Positions 35,265 to 45,452 of a stretch of DNA of 64,000 nucleotides are shown here, piece after piece (the stretch's first letter is position 1; every line of letters begins with the position of its first letter). The notes under the pieces are model-generated. The model saw only the letters and a list, made by a program, of their open reading frames with translations. It was not told the DNA's origin and searched no databases. Made by a program: the position numbers and the translations under genes. Where the stretch lies: contig OX596337.1 of the NCBI GenBank assembly GCA_951394405.1, forward strand, positions 3,286,001 through 3,350,000. The letters are read 5' to 3'. The DNA comes from Coprinellus micaceus (taxonomy: Eukaryota > Basidiomycota > Agaricomycetes > Agaricales > Psathyrellaceae).

Positions 35265-37940
35265 ATGGTCCTCACTGAGCCAACTCGCAGCACCAAGAAG
35301 CGGCAGAATGACAAGCGGCCGTGCCCCTGTAGTAAATGCGAGGGTGAAATCAAGGATCGACACACCGTGGCTAGGCATAGGAAGGAGATGGAGGAGAGCA
35401 GTGGGGCTGTTCCTCCCAAAGTCTACCTTGGTGCGTGCCTGTCCTACCATTATCAGAGCTTCTATGCATTAAATTACATGTAATTGCAGGGAAATCGCGT
35501 TCCAAAGGGCGAACGAAGCGCTCCACAGCAAACCCCTCTAAGGGCAGAAATGTAGAGGACGATAGCATGGTAAAGTGTTGTTTTGCTTCAGCATCACTAT
35601 AATACCAAGCAGCTATGGGTTCCAGGACATCAACGACATCAATGAGAATAGCGGGTTATCGGGTGGTGGGTCACAGGTGCTCGATACGGACGGCAATTCC
35701 ATGGTGCGTTCTTATCGAGATATGCTGTTGCGTCGGCTCAGAAACCTCGACTTTCTGTTCAGGATACTCGCTCGGTCTCGCCCTCGATACTCCCAGACGC
35801 CTCACCTACAGGGGAGCCAGGTTCACCCCGCATGGAATCCCCTGCCCCTGCATTCGACCAGGCCCAGCAACCGGCGCCTATTGTGCCCACCATCCTCAAT
35901 GGAGGTCATGACGGGGACGTTCGGGGGGATGAGTATGAGCATGAGAACCGAGGGCTGCCAAGTTCACGTTCCCCATCCCCAGACCAAGAGGACGACTTTG
36001 AGGAGCCGTTGGCTGATGGTGGGGTCATCGGAGGTCTTGGGGCACTGGATCCAACAGCCGAGGATGGCCCGCCACCACCAGAACCATCTCTCATCGATGC
36101 CGTCCGCTTTGCCGATGAGTTCATCGCCCTCATCCGGGAGGCCACACTCGACGACGACAAGCTATCCGAAGAAACCTTGCACGCTCTACGCAACCCCACC
36201 GATGTTCCCTATGCTACTCTCTCAAATGAGGAACGGGTCTCTCTCACTCTCTACCTCGACTGCAATGGCGCTTCACAGGATGTTTACGAGGCGGTGAGGC
36301 ACACCGTCGAAACCGAGCACCCCGATGCATACCCCGAAGGGCTCCTGTCTCACTATCGAGTCGAGAGGTTGATGGAGAGGATTACCGGGATTGTGTCTGT
36401 CGAGGATGACATGTGTGTCACCGGGTGCTGTGCCTACGCTGGACCATGGGAGGGTCGACAGGTCTGTGCAGACTGTGGAAAGGATCGGTATCAGCCCCAA
36501 GTGAACCCCAATAGCAGGAAGGCCCGCGTTCCGAAGCAGCAAATGACCACCCTGCCACTTGGGCCACAGATCCAGGCGTACCGGCGTTCTGGCCCCGGCT
36601 CAGAAGCAATGCAATACCGAGCTCGGAAGGTCGACAAGATCCTTGCTGATTTGGGGGAGGGGGAGCCAATTGTCTTTGACGACGTCTTCAGCGGCAGCGA
36701 CTATCTGGAGCTTCATCAAAAGGCCAACATCACTGCAGACGACACCGTCCTTGGGTTCACGATCGACGGCGCCCAGCTATACCAGGACAAGAAATCCGAC
36801 GCCTGGATTGCTGCATGGATCATCTACGACTACGACCCTGCTACTCGGTACAAGAGGAAGCATGTCCTGCCTGCTCTCATCATTCCTGGCCCCGAAAAAC
36901 CGAAGCACCTGGACTCATTCCTGTATCGGAGCTTCTATCACCTTTCTGCGCTTCAGCGGGAGAACAATGGACGTGGACTCAAGGTCTGGGACCACTCCAA
37001 GAAGGCGATTATCTATTCCCGCATGTTCTTCCTCTTTGGCCTGGCCGATACTGTCGGGCTAACTGAGCTGGATGGCCGGGTTGGTCACCATGGTGCAGTA
37101 GGCTGTCGTCTGGGCTGCCCTATGAAAGGGCGGCACAAACCTGGTCAAGGGCACTACTACGCCGCACACAAACGGCCAACTGTCCCCATTGATCCAGACA
37201 TAGGTATAGCCTCTGACCACCCCGATTTTGACTTTAGCTGTGTCAGGCGACTCACCCCAGAGGAATACGAAGCCAACGTGCAGAAGGTGCGAGCGTCGAC
37301 CACTCTCGATGCATATGCCACCAATCGGAGGGACACGGGCATAAGCAAGCCCTCGATTATCTCTGCACTCGTACCCGAACTCAGCTTCGCACCTCCCAAG
37401 TGCTTCACTGTCGACCTCATGCACCACTTCTATAACAACATCCCCGTCCTCTTCATCGCACACTGGCGTGGCACCATCAAATGCGAGCCAACCGACTCAA
37501 AGCTAACCTGGTTCTGGGTGTGTTTGACTGGCGATAACTGGACGTCCCATGGCCTCGATGTTGCGAACGCAGGACAGTACCTGCCATCTATGTTCCACCG
37601 CATCCCCCGAAACCCAGCTCTCAAGATCTCTAGCTCTTACAAATGCACTGAATGGAACATCTATTTCTACAAGCTTGGGCGGGTTCTCTTTCGCAAGTAT
37701 CTCCCCAAGGTTATCTGGCAACACTACTGCCTTCTTGTGCACGCCGTCGACATCCTCTCCCAACGATCAATAACACCAGAGCAGCTGGCTGAAGCTCACA
37801 CCTCACTTCTCGCTTTTGTCCAGGGCTACGAGGACCTCTACTACCAGGGCCGCGAAGACCGTCTCCATCACTGGGCCTTAGTACCGAGTAGTGTCCACTG
37901 TCTTGTGAATGTGTTTCCAACCTCCTGGCAAGGGGAATGA
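35265..37940 (+). CDS. Tnp2-type (CACTA/EnSpm-like) transposase, 3'-truncated
   Basis: N-terminal exon from ATG 35265 has a Cys/His motif (CPCSKCEGEIKDRHTVARHRKEM) typical of these elements. After two or three short introns a long exon covers about 700 residues. Motifs of the basidiomycete Tnp2 family include VLGFTIDGAQLYQDKKSDAW, HVLPALIIPGPEKPKHLDSF, VGHHGAVGCRLGCPMKGRHK, DTGISKPSIISAL, CFTVDLMHHFYNNIPVLF and PRNPALKISSSYK. The frame stops at 37938-37940 right after LHHWALVPSSVHCLVNV, where relatives continue for roughly 100-300 more residues; the next bases are the 3' flank of a tRNA-Phe. The element is therefore cut off at its 3' side and no matching right terminus was found. It is probably inactive. 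Confidence 0.8.
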
Positions 37941-37943
37941 GGC

Positions 37944-37949
37944 AAAAAA
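37944..37949 (-). terminator. Pol III terminator of tRNA-Phe
   Basis: A run of six T on the minus strand directly after the tRNA 3' end, the standard RNA polymerase III stop. Confidence 0.8.
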
Positions 37950-37950
37950 T

Positions 37951-38022
37951 GGGGGCACCGCGGATCGAACGCGGGACCTTTAGAACTTCAGTCTACTGCT
38001 CTCCCAACTGAGCTATGCCCCC
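37951..38022 (-). tRNA. tRNA-Phe (GAA)
   Basis: The full cloverleaf can be drawn. The acceptor stem GGGGGCA pairs with TGCCCCC; the D arm is GCTC-AGTTGGGA-GAGC; the anticodon loop is CTGAAGT with GAA at 34-36; the T arm is CCGCG-TTCGATC-CGCGG. The anticodon stem has four good pairs plus one mismatch at 27-43. There is no intron. Internal A and B boxes are present (the B box spans GTTCGATCC). The truncated transposase frame ends 10 bp from its 3' end. A degenerate copy lies on the other strand at 39165-39237. Confidence 0.93.
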
Positions 38023-38199
38023 ATGAAACTTAACCTTTTTTTTGCCCTTCAGGTTCTCGGGGAGAGAAACGCGTTGCGGACCAAGGAAAACACACGGAAT
38101 CGCGTCCCAGAACATCTGGATCTAGCTCCTGACGCCCCAGTCGGCAGCGAAAACCTGATGCTCCTGCCTGGATGACTGAAATGAACGGCGAGGCAACGT

Positions 38200-38403
38200 C
38201 CCCGTCAGCTCCGCGGCTGGACGGGGATATTTAAGCGCTCTCGAAGCGCCCAAAGTCGGTTCGGTTGCGGCGGTGACGGGATCTGCTACCTACGCTTGCA
38301 AAACTAAGCGGGGGTGGTAACACCATTGTGTGCTTCGGAGAAATATATTCTCCCTGAGAGACCCGGGTGGCTATTCGCTCAGGGGGAGGTGAACCGACTT
38401 CGG
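38200..38403 (+). ncRNA. Candidate structured RNA
   Basis: CCAAAGTCGGTTC (38250-38262) pairs with GAACCGACTTCGG (38391-38403) at 12 of 13 positions and encloses further hairpins: CGCTT/AAGCG (about 38294-38312), GGTG-gtaa-CACC, GGAGAA/TTCTCC (about 38337-38353) and CTCCCTGAG/CTCAGGGGGAG. Upstream are a strong hairpin at 38200-38226 (CCCCGTC/GACGGGG) and a TATA-like TATTTAA at 38228-38234. No credible protein frame covers the region. I could not match it to SRP RNA, RNase P/MRP, 5S or spliceosomal RNAs by their signature sequences. It sits between two tRNA genes, so a Pol III transcript is possible. Strand is assigned only from the position of the TATA-like box. Confidence 0.35.
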
Positions 38404-38425
38404 AGGCCCCACTACCTACTGTTCG

Positions 38426-38462
38426 GTCTCCTCTCTGCATCCTCCATGCAGGGACCGGAGAG
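38426..38462 (+). other. Hairpin 5' of tRNA-Leu
   Basis: CGGTCTC (about 38423) pairs with GGGACCG (about 38452), and inside it TGCAT pairs with ATGCA around a CCTCC loop. This adds to the structured character of the region between 38200 and the tRNA-Leu. It may belong to the same RNA as the preceding entry. No T-run separates them from the tRNA. Confidence 0.3.
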
Positions 38463-38519
38463 TCCGTGAGGCCAAGGATATTTCCGCCTCGTAATGGACA
38501 ACTCACGAAGGAGATATAT

Positions 38520-38653
38520 GGCGAGATGGCCGAGCGGTCTAAGGCGCCAGACTAAGGAGACCAGGACATTCGATGTTCAACCCCCGTTACTTCCTCGATC
38601 GAGGAAGTGGCAATCTGGTCCGAAAGGGCGTGGGTTCGAATCCCACTCTCGTC
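38520..38653 (+). tRNA. tRNA-Leu (AAG) with 55-nt intron
   Basis: The acceptor stem GGCGAGA pairs with TCTCGTC (one G-T pair). The D arm is GCC-GAGCGGTCTAA-GGC, and the anticodon stem CCAGA/TCTGG has loop CTAAGG…A, giving anticodon AAG at 38554-38556. The long variable arm TCCGAAAGGGC fits the class II tRNA-Leu type, and the T arm is GTGGG-TTCGAAT-CCCAC. The intron sits at the canonical site, after base 37 (38558-38612). It contains a perfect 20-bp palindrome, ACTTCCTCGA/TCGAGGAAGT (38589-38608), that would fold as a hairpin in the pre-tRNA. Exons total 79 nt. Confidence 0.93.
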
Positions 38654-38658
38654 AGAGC

Positions 38659-38662
38659 TTTT
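38659..38662 (+). terminator. Pol III terminator of tRNA-Leu
   Basis: TTTT begins 6 bp after the tRNA 3' end, the usual distance for RNA polymerase III termination. Confidence 0.6.
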
Positions 38663-39959
38663 GCTTCTCTGCACTCACAGCCTTTTTGCCGCCACCGTCA
38701 GCTCCCAGCCTTATACTGAGCACTCTCGAGAGTCCCTTGTGTTTTTTTTTGGAAGCGGAGGATGGGAGCAATCAAGTGGGCGACTGATAGAGTCCAGGGC
38801 CCAGGCGCTTAATATGACATAGACTCCGGAGAATGAATGGCCTTCAAACAATACAGGTTGACCCCGATATTAGCGAGGCCACTAGTGTTTTAACCGGAGA
38901 CCCTTCTTTGTGCCATAAGGGATTTTTGATTTAATTTTTCTCAAACCAACCCCGTCCGCTGGTGATGGCGCTCGCTCGGAAGGGCTGAGCTGGAATGACA
39001 TTCTCGTTACATTCCTTGAATACCTCTACCATTCCTAAATCCCGACGTATACCCTCGACATTGGATGTCCGAGTGACAACCAGCACAGGCACGAAGATGG
39101 AGACCAAACTTGTGGGTCCCTGTAGGTCCAACTTGCCGGCGCTTAAGGTAGAACCTTTCACCGGGGGGGCATAGCCCAGTTGGGAGAGCAGTAGACTGAA
39201 GTTCTAAAGGTTTCTGCTTTCGATCCGCGGTGCTCCATTTTTGCCTCTTCTTCCAAGTTCCTCGCGGGCCGGGGGCCGGGGCTCCTGGACTCTGGACCCT
39301 GGAGGCTGGGTGGTTAAACGGTTTGCTACAGAGCCAATGATAACGTTTGCCCAGCCTCTGTCCCTGTGCCAATACAGAAGTCCGGAAGGTCACAAGTGAG
39401 GTTCTATCCTTGAGTCCATTCATCTGACCTATACCAAAGCATCTTGCAAACCTCACCACACCCCGAGTCGCTTCAAAGCATCTTTAGGTGCATGTCCTGA
39501 AGCAGCATTCGATCTCGGAGTGGAAATTTTCTTCGGCTTTCGGGGTTTCCTATCTAAGCGTGGCAAACCCGCATTTGGTCGTTTCACGACTTCATCTGGT
39601 CACAGGTACATTCGCGCAGACGGGCGCTTATTTTGACGCGTGATATCATGAGCCTAGATCATTTCGACAAGACAGGGGCAATATTCATATCACGGGAATA
39701 CCCTGCATCTCCAGGAAGCATGTTGGATTTGCACTTTAAGTGGCCCATTCATATGTCCCAAGTGATTTTACAGATATCGCTCCCATGTCAATTCACCTCT
39801 ACCACACGCACGCCATCCTCTGGTTCCACCGTATTTCTGCGTACATCTTACTCGTTGGACCAATTTACGCCCTCACATCATCTTTAGGGGGACTTCTGAA
39901 CCATGTATAATTCACAACACGCTGAGTTACCTATTAAACCGAGTCCATTCGTAGTGGCA
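38663..39959. other. Intergenic region around the tRNA-Phe relic
   Basis: Apart from the degenerate tRNA-Phe, I see no supported gene. Short open frames lack motifs and splice context. The last part should hold the 3' untranslated region of the sedolisin gene that ends at 39960. I could not find a right terminus for the Tnp2 element here. Confidence 0.5.
39165..39237 (+). pseudogene. Degenerate tRNA-Phe copy
   Basis: Bases 39165-39213 match the tRNA-Phe at 37951-38022 almost exactly, including the anticodon loop CTGAAGT. The first D-stem strand has changed (GCTC to GCCC), the 5' strand of the T stem is replaced (CCGCG to TCTGC) so it no longer pairs with CGCGG, and the acceptor 3' strand reads TGCTCC and lacks a base. 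A T5 run and GCCTC after it match the flank of the intact gene, so the copied segment extended past the tRNA end. It is in opposite orientation to the intact copy, about 1.1 kb away. Probably non-functional. Confidence 0.8.
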
Positions 39960-42267
39960 CTACGTCAACAATGTTTGGAGCTTAACAAAATCAGGTGTCC
40001 CGAGTCCAGTGACCGGGTCCCAACCCTCTGTGGCCTGTTCCAAGTGTCATTCAGCGCCAGGTCACGCCTGGAGTCAGAGAGTAGAAGGAGGTGACTATCA
40101 CTCACGTTAAATCCATCAGTACCGCACCCAGGGTTGGGATGTCCTCCGGTAATATCGTTCAACCCCAAATATCCCTTCTTGTACAGGACCGGGTTCAAAA
40201 ACCCGAGTGGGGGCTTGCCTTTGGCAATGCGGGCATCATTGAGCAGGGCGACGACTGCCGCGAAAGCAGGGGTCGAAGCGCTGGTTCCTCCGATGGAGTA
40301 TCCATCACCTCCCCAGAAGACACGGAACTTCGTTCCCTGTGCTGCGACGTCAGGGAAGGCACGTCCATTGGGGTTGTAGAGTCCTTTGTAGAGATCCTCG
40401 GGGATAGTCTTGAACCAAGAGCGGACGTGAGATTCCTGCCAAGGCTGGCGGGGCCACTGTATGTGTGGTCAACATCGTCACATAAAAAGTGAGAGGGAAA
40501 GATGAGACGTACATAATCACTGAAGCCGCCCCCACTGAAGTAAATCGATGTCTCCGGAATATCCGTCGTCCCGCCGACGGACGTTACATAAGGGCACGTC
40601 GAAGGGAATGTAGGTAGGAAGCGAGTGACATTCTGGTTATTGGTTTGCGGAGTTTGGACCCAACATCTATGGTCCTTGGGGTTGGAGCGGTTGTCGCCAA
40701 CCCCACCGTCTCCTGAGGCGAAGAGAATCGAGACACCTCGAGCGCCTGATTGATAGGTGATGAAAGGGTTGGTTGTGTGAGACAAAGAGGAATTGAGTGG
40801 AGACAAGAAAGCACCGTACTGAGTTGAGCAAAGCTTCTGCAGACCCTCTTGGCGTACGCTTCGGGGACGGTTTGCTCGGGTTCACCATAACTGGTCGAGA
40901 TGGAGAATGGCACGTTCTCCTCCTTGAGGACGAAATCGATCCACTGAAATCAAATTAGTCAGCACTGTCATCTATAGCTTTTAACGGGTTTTCTGACTGA
41001 CTTCAGCATACGGCTCTGAAGGATAGCGACGGTGTATATCAGCATTTTAAGCGCCATTGGATCGGATAAGGCAACTGTCCTACCATTCGTGTTGTCCGGG
41101 GTATGCATCGTCGGGTTGAAAGGCGGACGTCCTCCAACGGTCCAGAAGGTCCCGGGGATAGGATGAGCGAGGCCGAAAGCGAACTGCACGTCAAGGTTGG
41201 CCTCAAAACCTGCTTCATTCGGATCTTGGCTATTTAAACCACCTTGACGACGCCCAAGTCAGTTGAATTCTCGGGTTGAGAATGTCGTCCACAGACCGTT
41301 GATCGAAACAAGCTTGAAGGTGGAGTTTACAGCCTCTGGTAGTTGATCCTCGTAGAACAACTTTAAGTCCACCTCGTTCGCATACTGCTCGAGGTATCCC
41401 GTAATTCCGATGGAGTTCTGCTCTGGGACCTTGGGAACGTATCCTTCCGTCCTGTAAAGTTGTTGCAAACACTTTACTGTGATCGTCCCACTGCACGAAG
41501 GGTCAATGGCAGCGTTACGCGGGTCTGACGCCTTGGTGGGGGGCTTGATAGGTCCTCTGTACTCGGTCACGGTGGAGGCAGAGAAGCGGCCGTTGGAGGA
41601 GAACCCTGGCGGGAGTCGGAGAGTCGATGCGAGCGGGTCGAAGCGCGAGAACATGGTCGTCGGTTGAATGACATCGATATGCTCGTGGAGTTCTGAGGGG
41701 AGACTGTAGCTTGTCGTTCGGACGAGCTGGTCCCCCGATTCCTCGTGTTTCCAGATATGGTAGGTCTAACACCGCAATCAATGGACCGGCTATGAGAGAG
41801 AGCAGACCTTGCTCCGAGGCACTCACCGTTCCGAGCATTTCCTCAGCCAATTTCACCGACACTTTCAGGTTCACCCAGTCCTTGGCGGGTGACCTATTCA
41901 TATCTACCTCATCGAAACCATGGCTCTTCAACCACTCATTCACTTTCTTCAAGCTCTCTGGAGGGGGAGTGACCAACTCCTCGACGGCTTCCTTCGAGAG
42001 ATGTTGCCCATACCGCGGGTGGTCCGGGTCGCTGACTTGGAACAGATGTTGCTCGAGGGTGTCGAACTTCGATTGAGGGAGCGCGATGCGGAGGGAAATT
42101 GTGTGGTCGGGCGGGGCCTCACCGACGAGCGACCAGCCGACAGGGGGACGGAGGAGGGACTCCTTAACCTTGAGATCCCTTTGAGGACGTTGGCTACTGC
42201 CGGGTATGGCCCAGGTATAGCCGATGAGCAGTACCAGGGCGAAGAGTTTGCGGTAGGCGGGGAACAT
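39960..42267 (-). CDS. Sedolisin / tripeptidyl-peptidase family S53 (copy 1)
   Basis: Secreted acid serine peptidase. A signal peptide (MFPAYRKLFALVLLIGYTWA) is followed by an activation prodomain (PPDHTISLRIALPQSKFDTL … VSDPDHPRYGQHLSKEAVEEL). The mature domain shows the catalytic Glu and Asp in [11 protein letters not shown], the oxyanion Asp in FASGDGGVGD and the nucleophile Ser in [15 protein letters not shown]; the Ca-site region is [13 protein letters not shown] near the end. About eight introns restore a continuous frame, including one that removes an apparent stop after LVSING. The stop is at 39960-39962. The family acts in extracellular protein digestion at low pH. It is a distant paralogue of the gene at 60001-62294. 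Confidence 0.92.
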
Positions 42268-42978
42268 CGTACAACAGTGCCAGGGGGAGAGTCAAGAGTG
42301 GTGGTCTGGGGGACGTTGCGTTTCTTGGTGCCCAAAAAACACAATTCGGTCGACATCCTCCCACTGGCTATATATGCGTCAAGGTATTCGAAGCATTCGT
42401 TGCATCAGAGAAGGGGCTCGAGAATAAGTGATCATGCGGAACAAAGCGCCCGAGGTGGTGAAAGAAGTAGTGACCTGAGCAACCCTGAAACGAAAGCAGG
42501 ATCATCTAGCGGCGGCGTCCACGTCAGAACCACCCAACCGAGGCTTCGACTGAGTAGTATCAGCGAGTCCACGAAGAGATAATTTCGCAACGCACCACAG
42601 CAGCGCGAACAAGCCGAAGCGAGGCTGTCAGTTGGTGGGACCTCGGATATTAGACGCTCTATAAATGCGTGTATTGATAAGTCAGGGAATGCTTGACGGG
42701 CATGACGAGGCTTGGAGCCGCATTTCTCCCGTCAATCCTGAGAATTCGAACATGCCCAAGGATGACGACGGTGGCTTGTATTCCATACTTTTTCCGGTTT
42801 ACGCGAGGTCAGAATTGGATGCATGGGGGAAAGTAGCCACCAAACCAGCGAACTAAGCGCCCTGCTGTAAGTGATAGGATGGGTCGTTAGAATTGTGTGG
42901 CATTAGGAGACATGTCGGTAGGGTGTGTGAGGAGTGTGGAAATGTGGTACATGCGAAGACTTTCCCTAGAGCAAAGCT
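42268..42978. other. Intergenic region between sedolisin 1 and the UPF0652 gene
   Basis: Contains the sedolisin promoter (TATA-like box listed separately) and the 3' end of the minus-strand UPF0652 gene. A plus-strand frame at 42665-42856 (63 codons) has no recognisable motif and is not called. Confidence 0.5.
42369..42375 (-). promoter_or_regulatory. TATA-like box of sedolisin 1
   Basis: ATATATA on the minus strand, 102-108 bp upstream of the start codon at 42267; a usual distance for a fungal secreted-enzyme gene. Confidence 0.4.
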
Positions 42979-45075
42979 TCACCACTCTCCATCGAACCCA
43001 ACGAAACCTAAAGAGAATCAGGACTCTGCTCAGCCAAGATAGCGCATCACTCACCAGTAAGTAAGAAGATATGGAAGTAGCGCTTCTTCTCCAGCGATGA
43101 GCACCAATTCCAAGCACTCGTCAACCTTCCGTCGATGCAACTTCCGGCATCGAAGAAGTTGTCTGCTCCAGACCCATCGAACCCATGCCTAAAGAAGTCG
43201 CCCAGAATCTCCTTCCTACAGTCCTCCACTGAGCCATACTCTTCCTCAATATACTTCCGAAGCGCCGGCTTCTGGGCAAGGTCAGGGATCTTGGAGATGG
43301 CGTTGCAAATAGGGAGAAGGATGCGGTAGATTTGGGTGTACTTGTCGATGAAGAGGAGGGCGTTGGGGACGTTGTGGTCACCCATATGGATGACGCTGGA
43401 CCCGATCCATGTGCCGACGCTCCTCTGAGCCTTGTTGAGGATCGAGTGCATCATGCGAGAGGTCTTGGGTGCGCCTTGGACACGGTTTAAGCCTTGGCCT
43501 GTGTCACGGAGGCGGTAGGGCACTTTGTCGGAGAGGAGATCTTGCTCGGCGAGGGACCAAAGGTGGAACATGTCGTGCAGGATTTCCCTCCACAGAGTCA
43601 AGCTCTGTAGGACATACGCGTACTGCTTGCTGTGGTCATGCGATAGTCGGGCACCACCCCTGCCGCTCCGGATTGCAAGACTGGAAATTGGGTCTTTGGC
43701 CTGCGTCGGATGGAAGCTCTCCTTCAAGAAGGTGATCATCTTCTCGCAAGGGTCGCGATTGGTTCGGAGGAAAGCGTGGTTGTCTCCGATGGAGTACAAA
43801 CACTGCCGGATTTGCTCTTGGGAAAGACCGTTGCCTTGGTATTGCGAGGAGATGTGTTCGATAGCTCGCTCCTTGCTTTTTATGTCCCGCTGTACTTCTC
43901 TCCGCGACCGACCTTCAGAGTATATTTCTTTGGTGGCGACGGTGATGAGGTCATCCTTGAGAAGGTCCAATGCGTCGTGCTGTTCGAGAACCGAGTATAC
44001 AGTCTTGATCGGCTTGACGCAGGAAAAGCTGAGCATATCTTTGACTTCGGAATTTTGACTGTCCTAGATTCTCATTGCGTGAGGATGACGGTCGCACATA
44101 AACATTGTATATATTCACCTGGAGAAGGTAAATGAGTTTTCCGTACGTTGTCCTCATCTTGTCAGGATTCATGATCTTATGCCGCCGTCCGAGTTCAAAC
44201 ACCTGTTGGTAAAATTGGGCATTGCTCTCGAAATCTTTGTCCTGGAAGAGTTCTTGACCGAGCTTGTAATCCGCCGACAGCATAAGACCCGACATGATAG
44301 CACACAGCTCCCTGATTTGCGAAACAATCCTCTTCGTCTTCGACAGGCCGAACCCAATCACGTCGATCTTGTCGGTATACTCGGAGACAATTAAACTGGC
44401 TTCCAGGAGGCGCAGGTACTTGCGTTCCCCCATACTCAAACGAAGTGGGATGTATTTCGCGCGCTCGAGGAACCAGTCCCCAACAGAGTCCCCAACTTCG
44501 GGTTGCATTTTGGGTCCGTCAAGGGCGGGATTCGAGGCCTCCATAACGCGTTCCCAGTCCTCATTATCAGAGTCAGGCGCGTCTTCCTCTTCGTCGACCT
44601 TCATCTAGGGGGGCTTTAGAGGTCATTTTGATTATTTGGGCACGCCACACACCTCAGTATCCTTGTCCTCGCTCGACTCCTGCCCTTCAACTGCCTCCGC
44701 ACGAACAGCCGACTTCTCCAAGGGCTTGGTGGTATGCGACTTCCTCGAGCCTTTTCTATGTTGGGAAGCAAAGCACACTTCACAGTACTTGTCGTCACAG
44801 TTCTTGCAGAGCAAATCGGCGGGCTGGTCTGTAGCTTGAGGTTAACATGAGGTCGGAAACACGATGCGGCGACCCATACCTTCACATTCTACGCAATAGC
44901 CCTCCTTCAGCGGCTTCTCAACAGACTCTTCGTCCCACCCCTCTGCCGTCGAGGTCGCTGAATCTTCTATTTTGTCGTGATGCTCACTGAGGATGTTCTC
45001 TAATGTGAAAGTGGCCAAGGTGGGCACCTCTCCGCCGCTGTTGGCTGGTGCTGAGGCGGATGCTGATTCCGACAT
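42979..45075 (-). CDS. UPF0652-family B-box zinc-finger protein
   Basis: Conserved eukaryotic family (UPF0652, found in plants and fungi) of unknown biochemical role. The N-terminus (MSESASASAP…) precedes a B-box-like finger formed across an intron: YCVECE joined to DQPADLLCKNCDDKYCEVCF and HRKGSRKSH. An acidic linker (EEEDAPDSDNEDWERVM) and a long helical domain follow (LRLSMGERKYLRLLEASL, DKIDVIGFGLSKTKRIVSQI, KQYAYVLQSLTLWREILHDMFHLW, VGTWIGSSVIHMGDHNVPNAL). The final short exon reads GFVGFDGEW, stop 42979-42981. A B-box often mediates protein contacts in ubiquitin ligases, but no RING is present. Length and order are normal for the family. Confidence 0.85.
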
Positions 45076-45452
45076 CTCGTTTTCAGTTCTCTAGGCTGGG
45101 GCTGCGCCAATCTATGGTCTAAGGGAGGGAGGGACTGTGGACGTAGGGTGTTTTGAGGGGAGGGAAGAGAGGGGTCTTTGTGGGCGTAGCATGAGGCACA
45201 AATTTATTATTGATCACATTGATCTGGCTATACATTTGTGAAATGGCCATGACGTACGACGGACATGGGGGAGAACCTCTTCAGCGAACTTCGAAGGGAG
45301 CCTCCAACGTTCGTGGAACGAGGTATCGAAAGAGGGTGCACTAGTATATACAAGTTCGACGGCAATAGAGTTCCATAAACCGTAGAGAGTGGACGCCGCA
45401 TTGAGGATACAATTACAAGGACACCAATTCAATTGTCCGGGCCGAATGCCAT

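Noticed and set aside
38231..38506. 91-codon minus-strand frame between the tRNA genes
   Set aside because: No motif, no splice context, and it overlaps the pairing regions; a structured RNA is the better reading.
38250..38520. SRP RNA, RNase P/MRP RNA, 5S rRNA or U-snRNA
   Set aside because: I searched for the signature sequences I know for each and found none convincing; only a covariance-model search could settle it.
39165..39237. A second functional tRNA-Phe
   Set aside because: T stem no longer pairs, D stem and acceptor are damaged.
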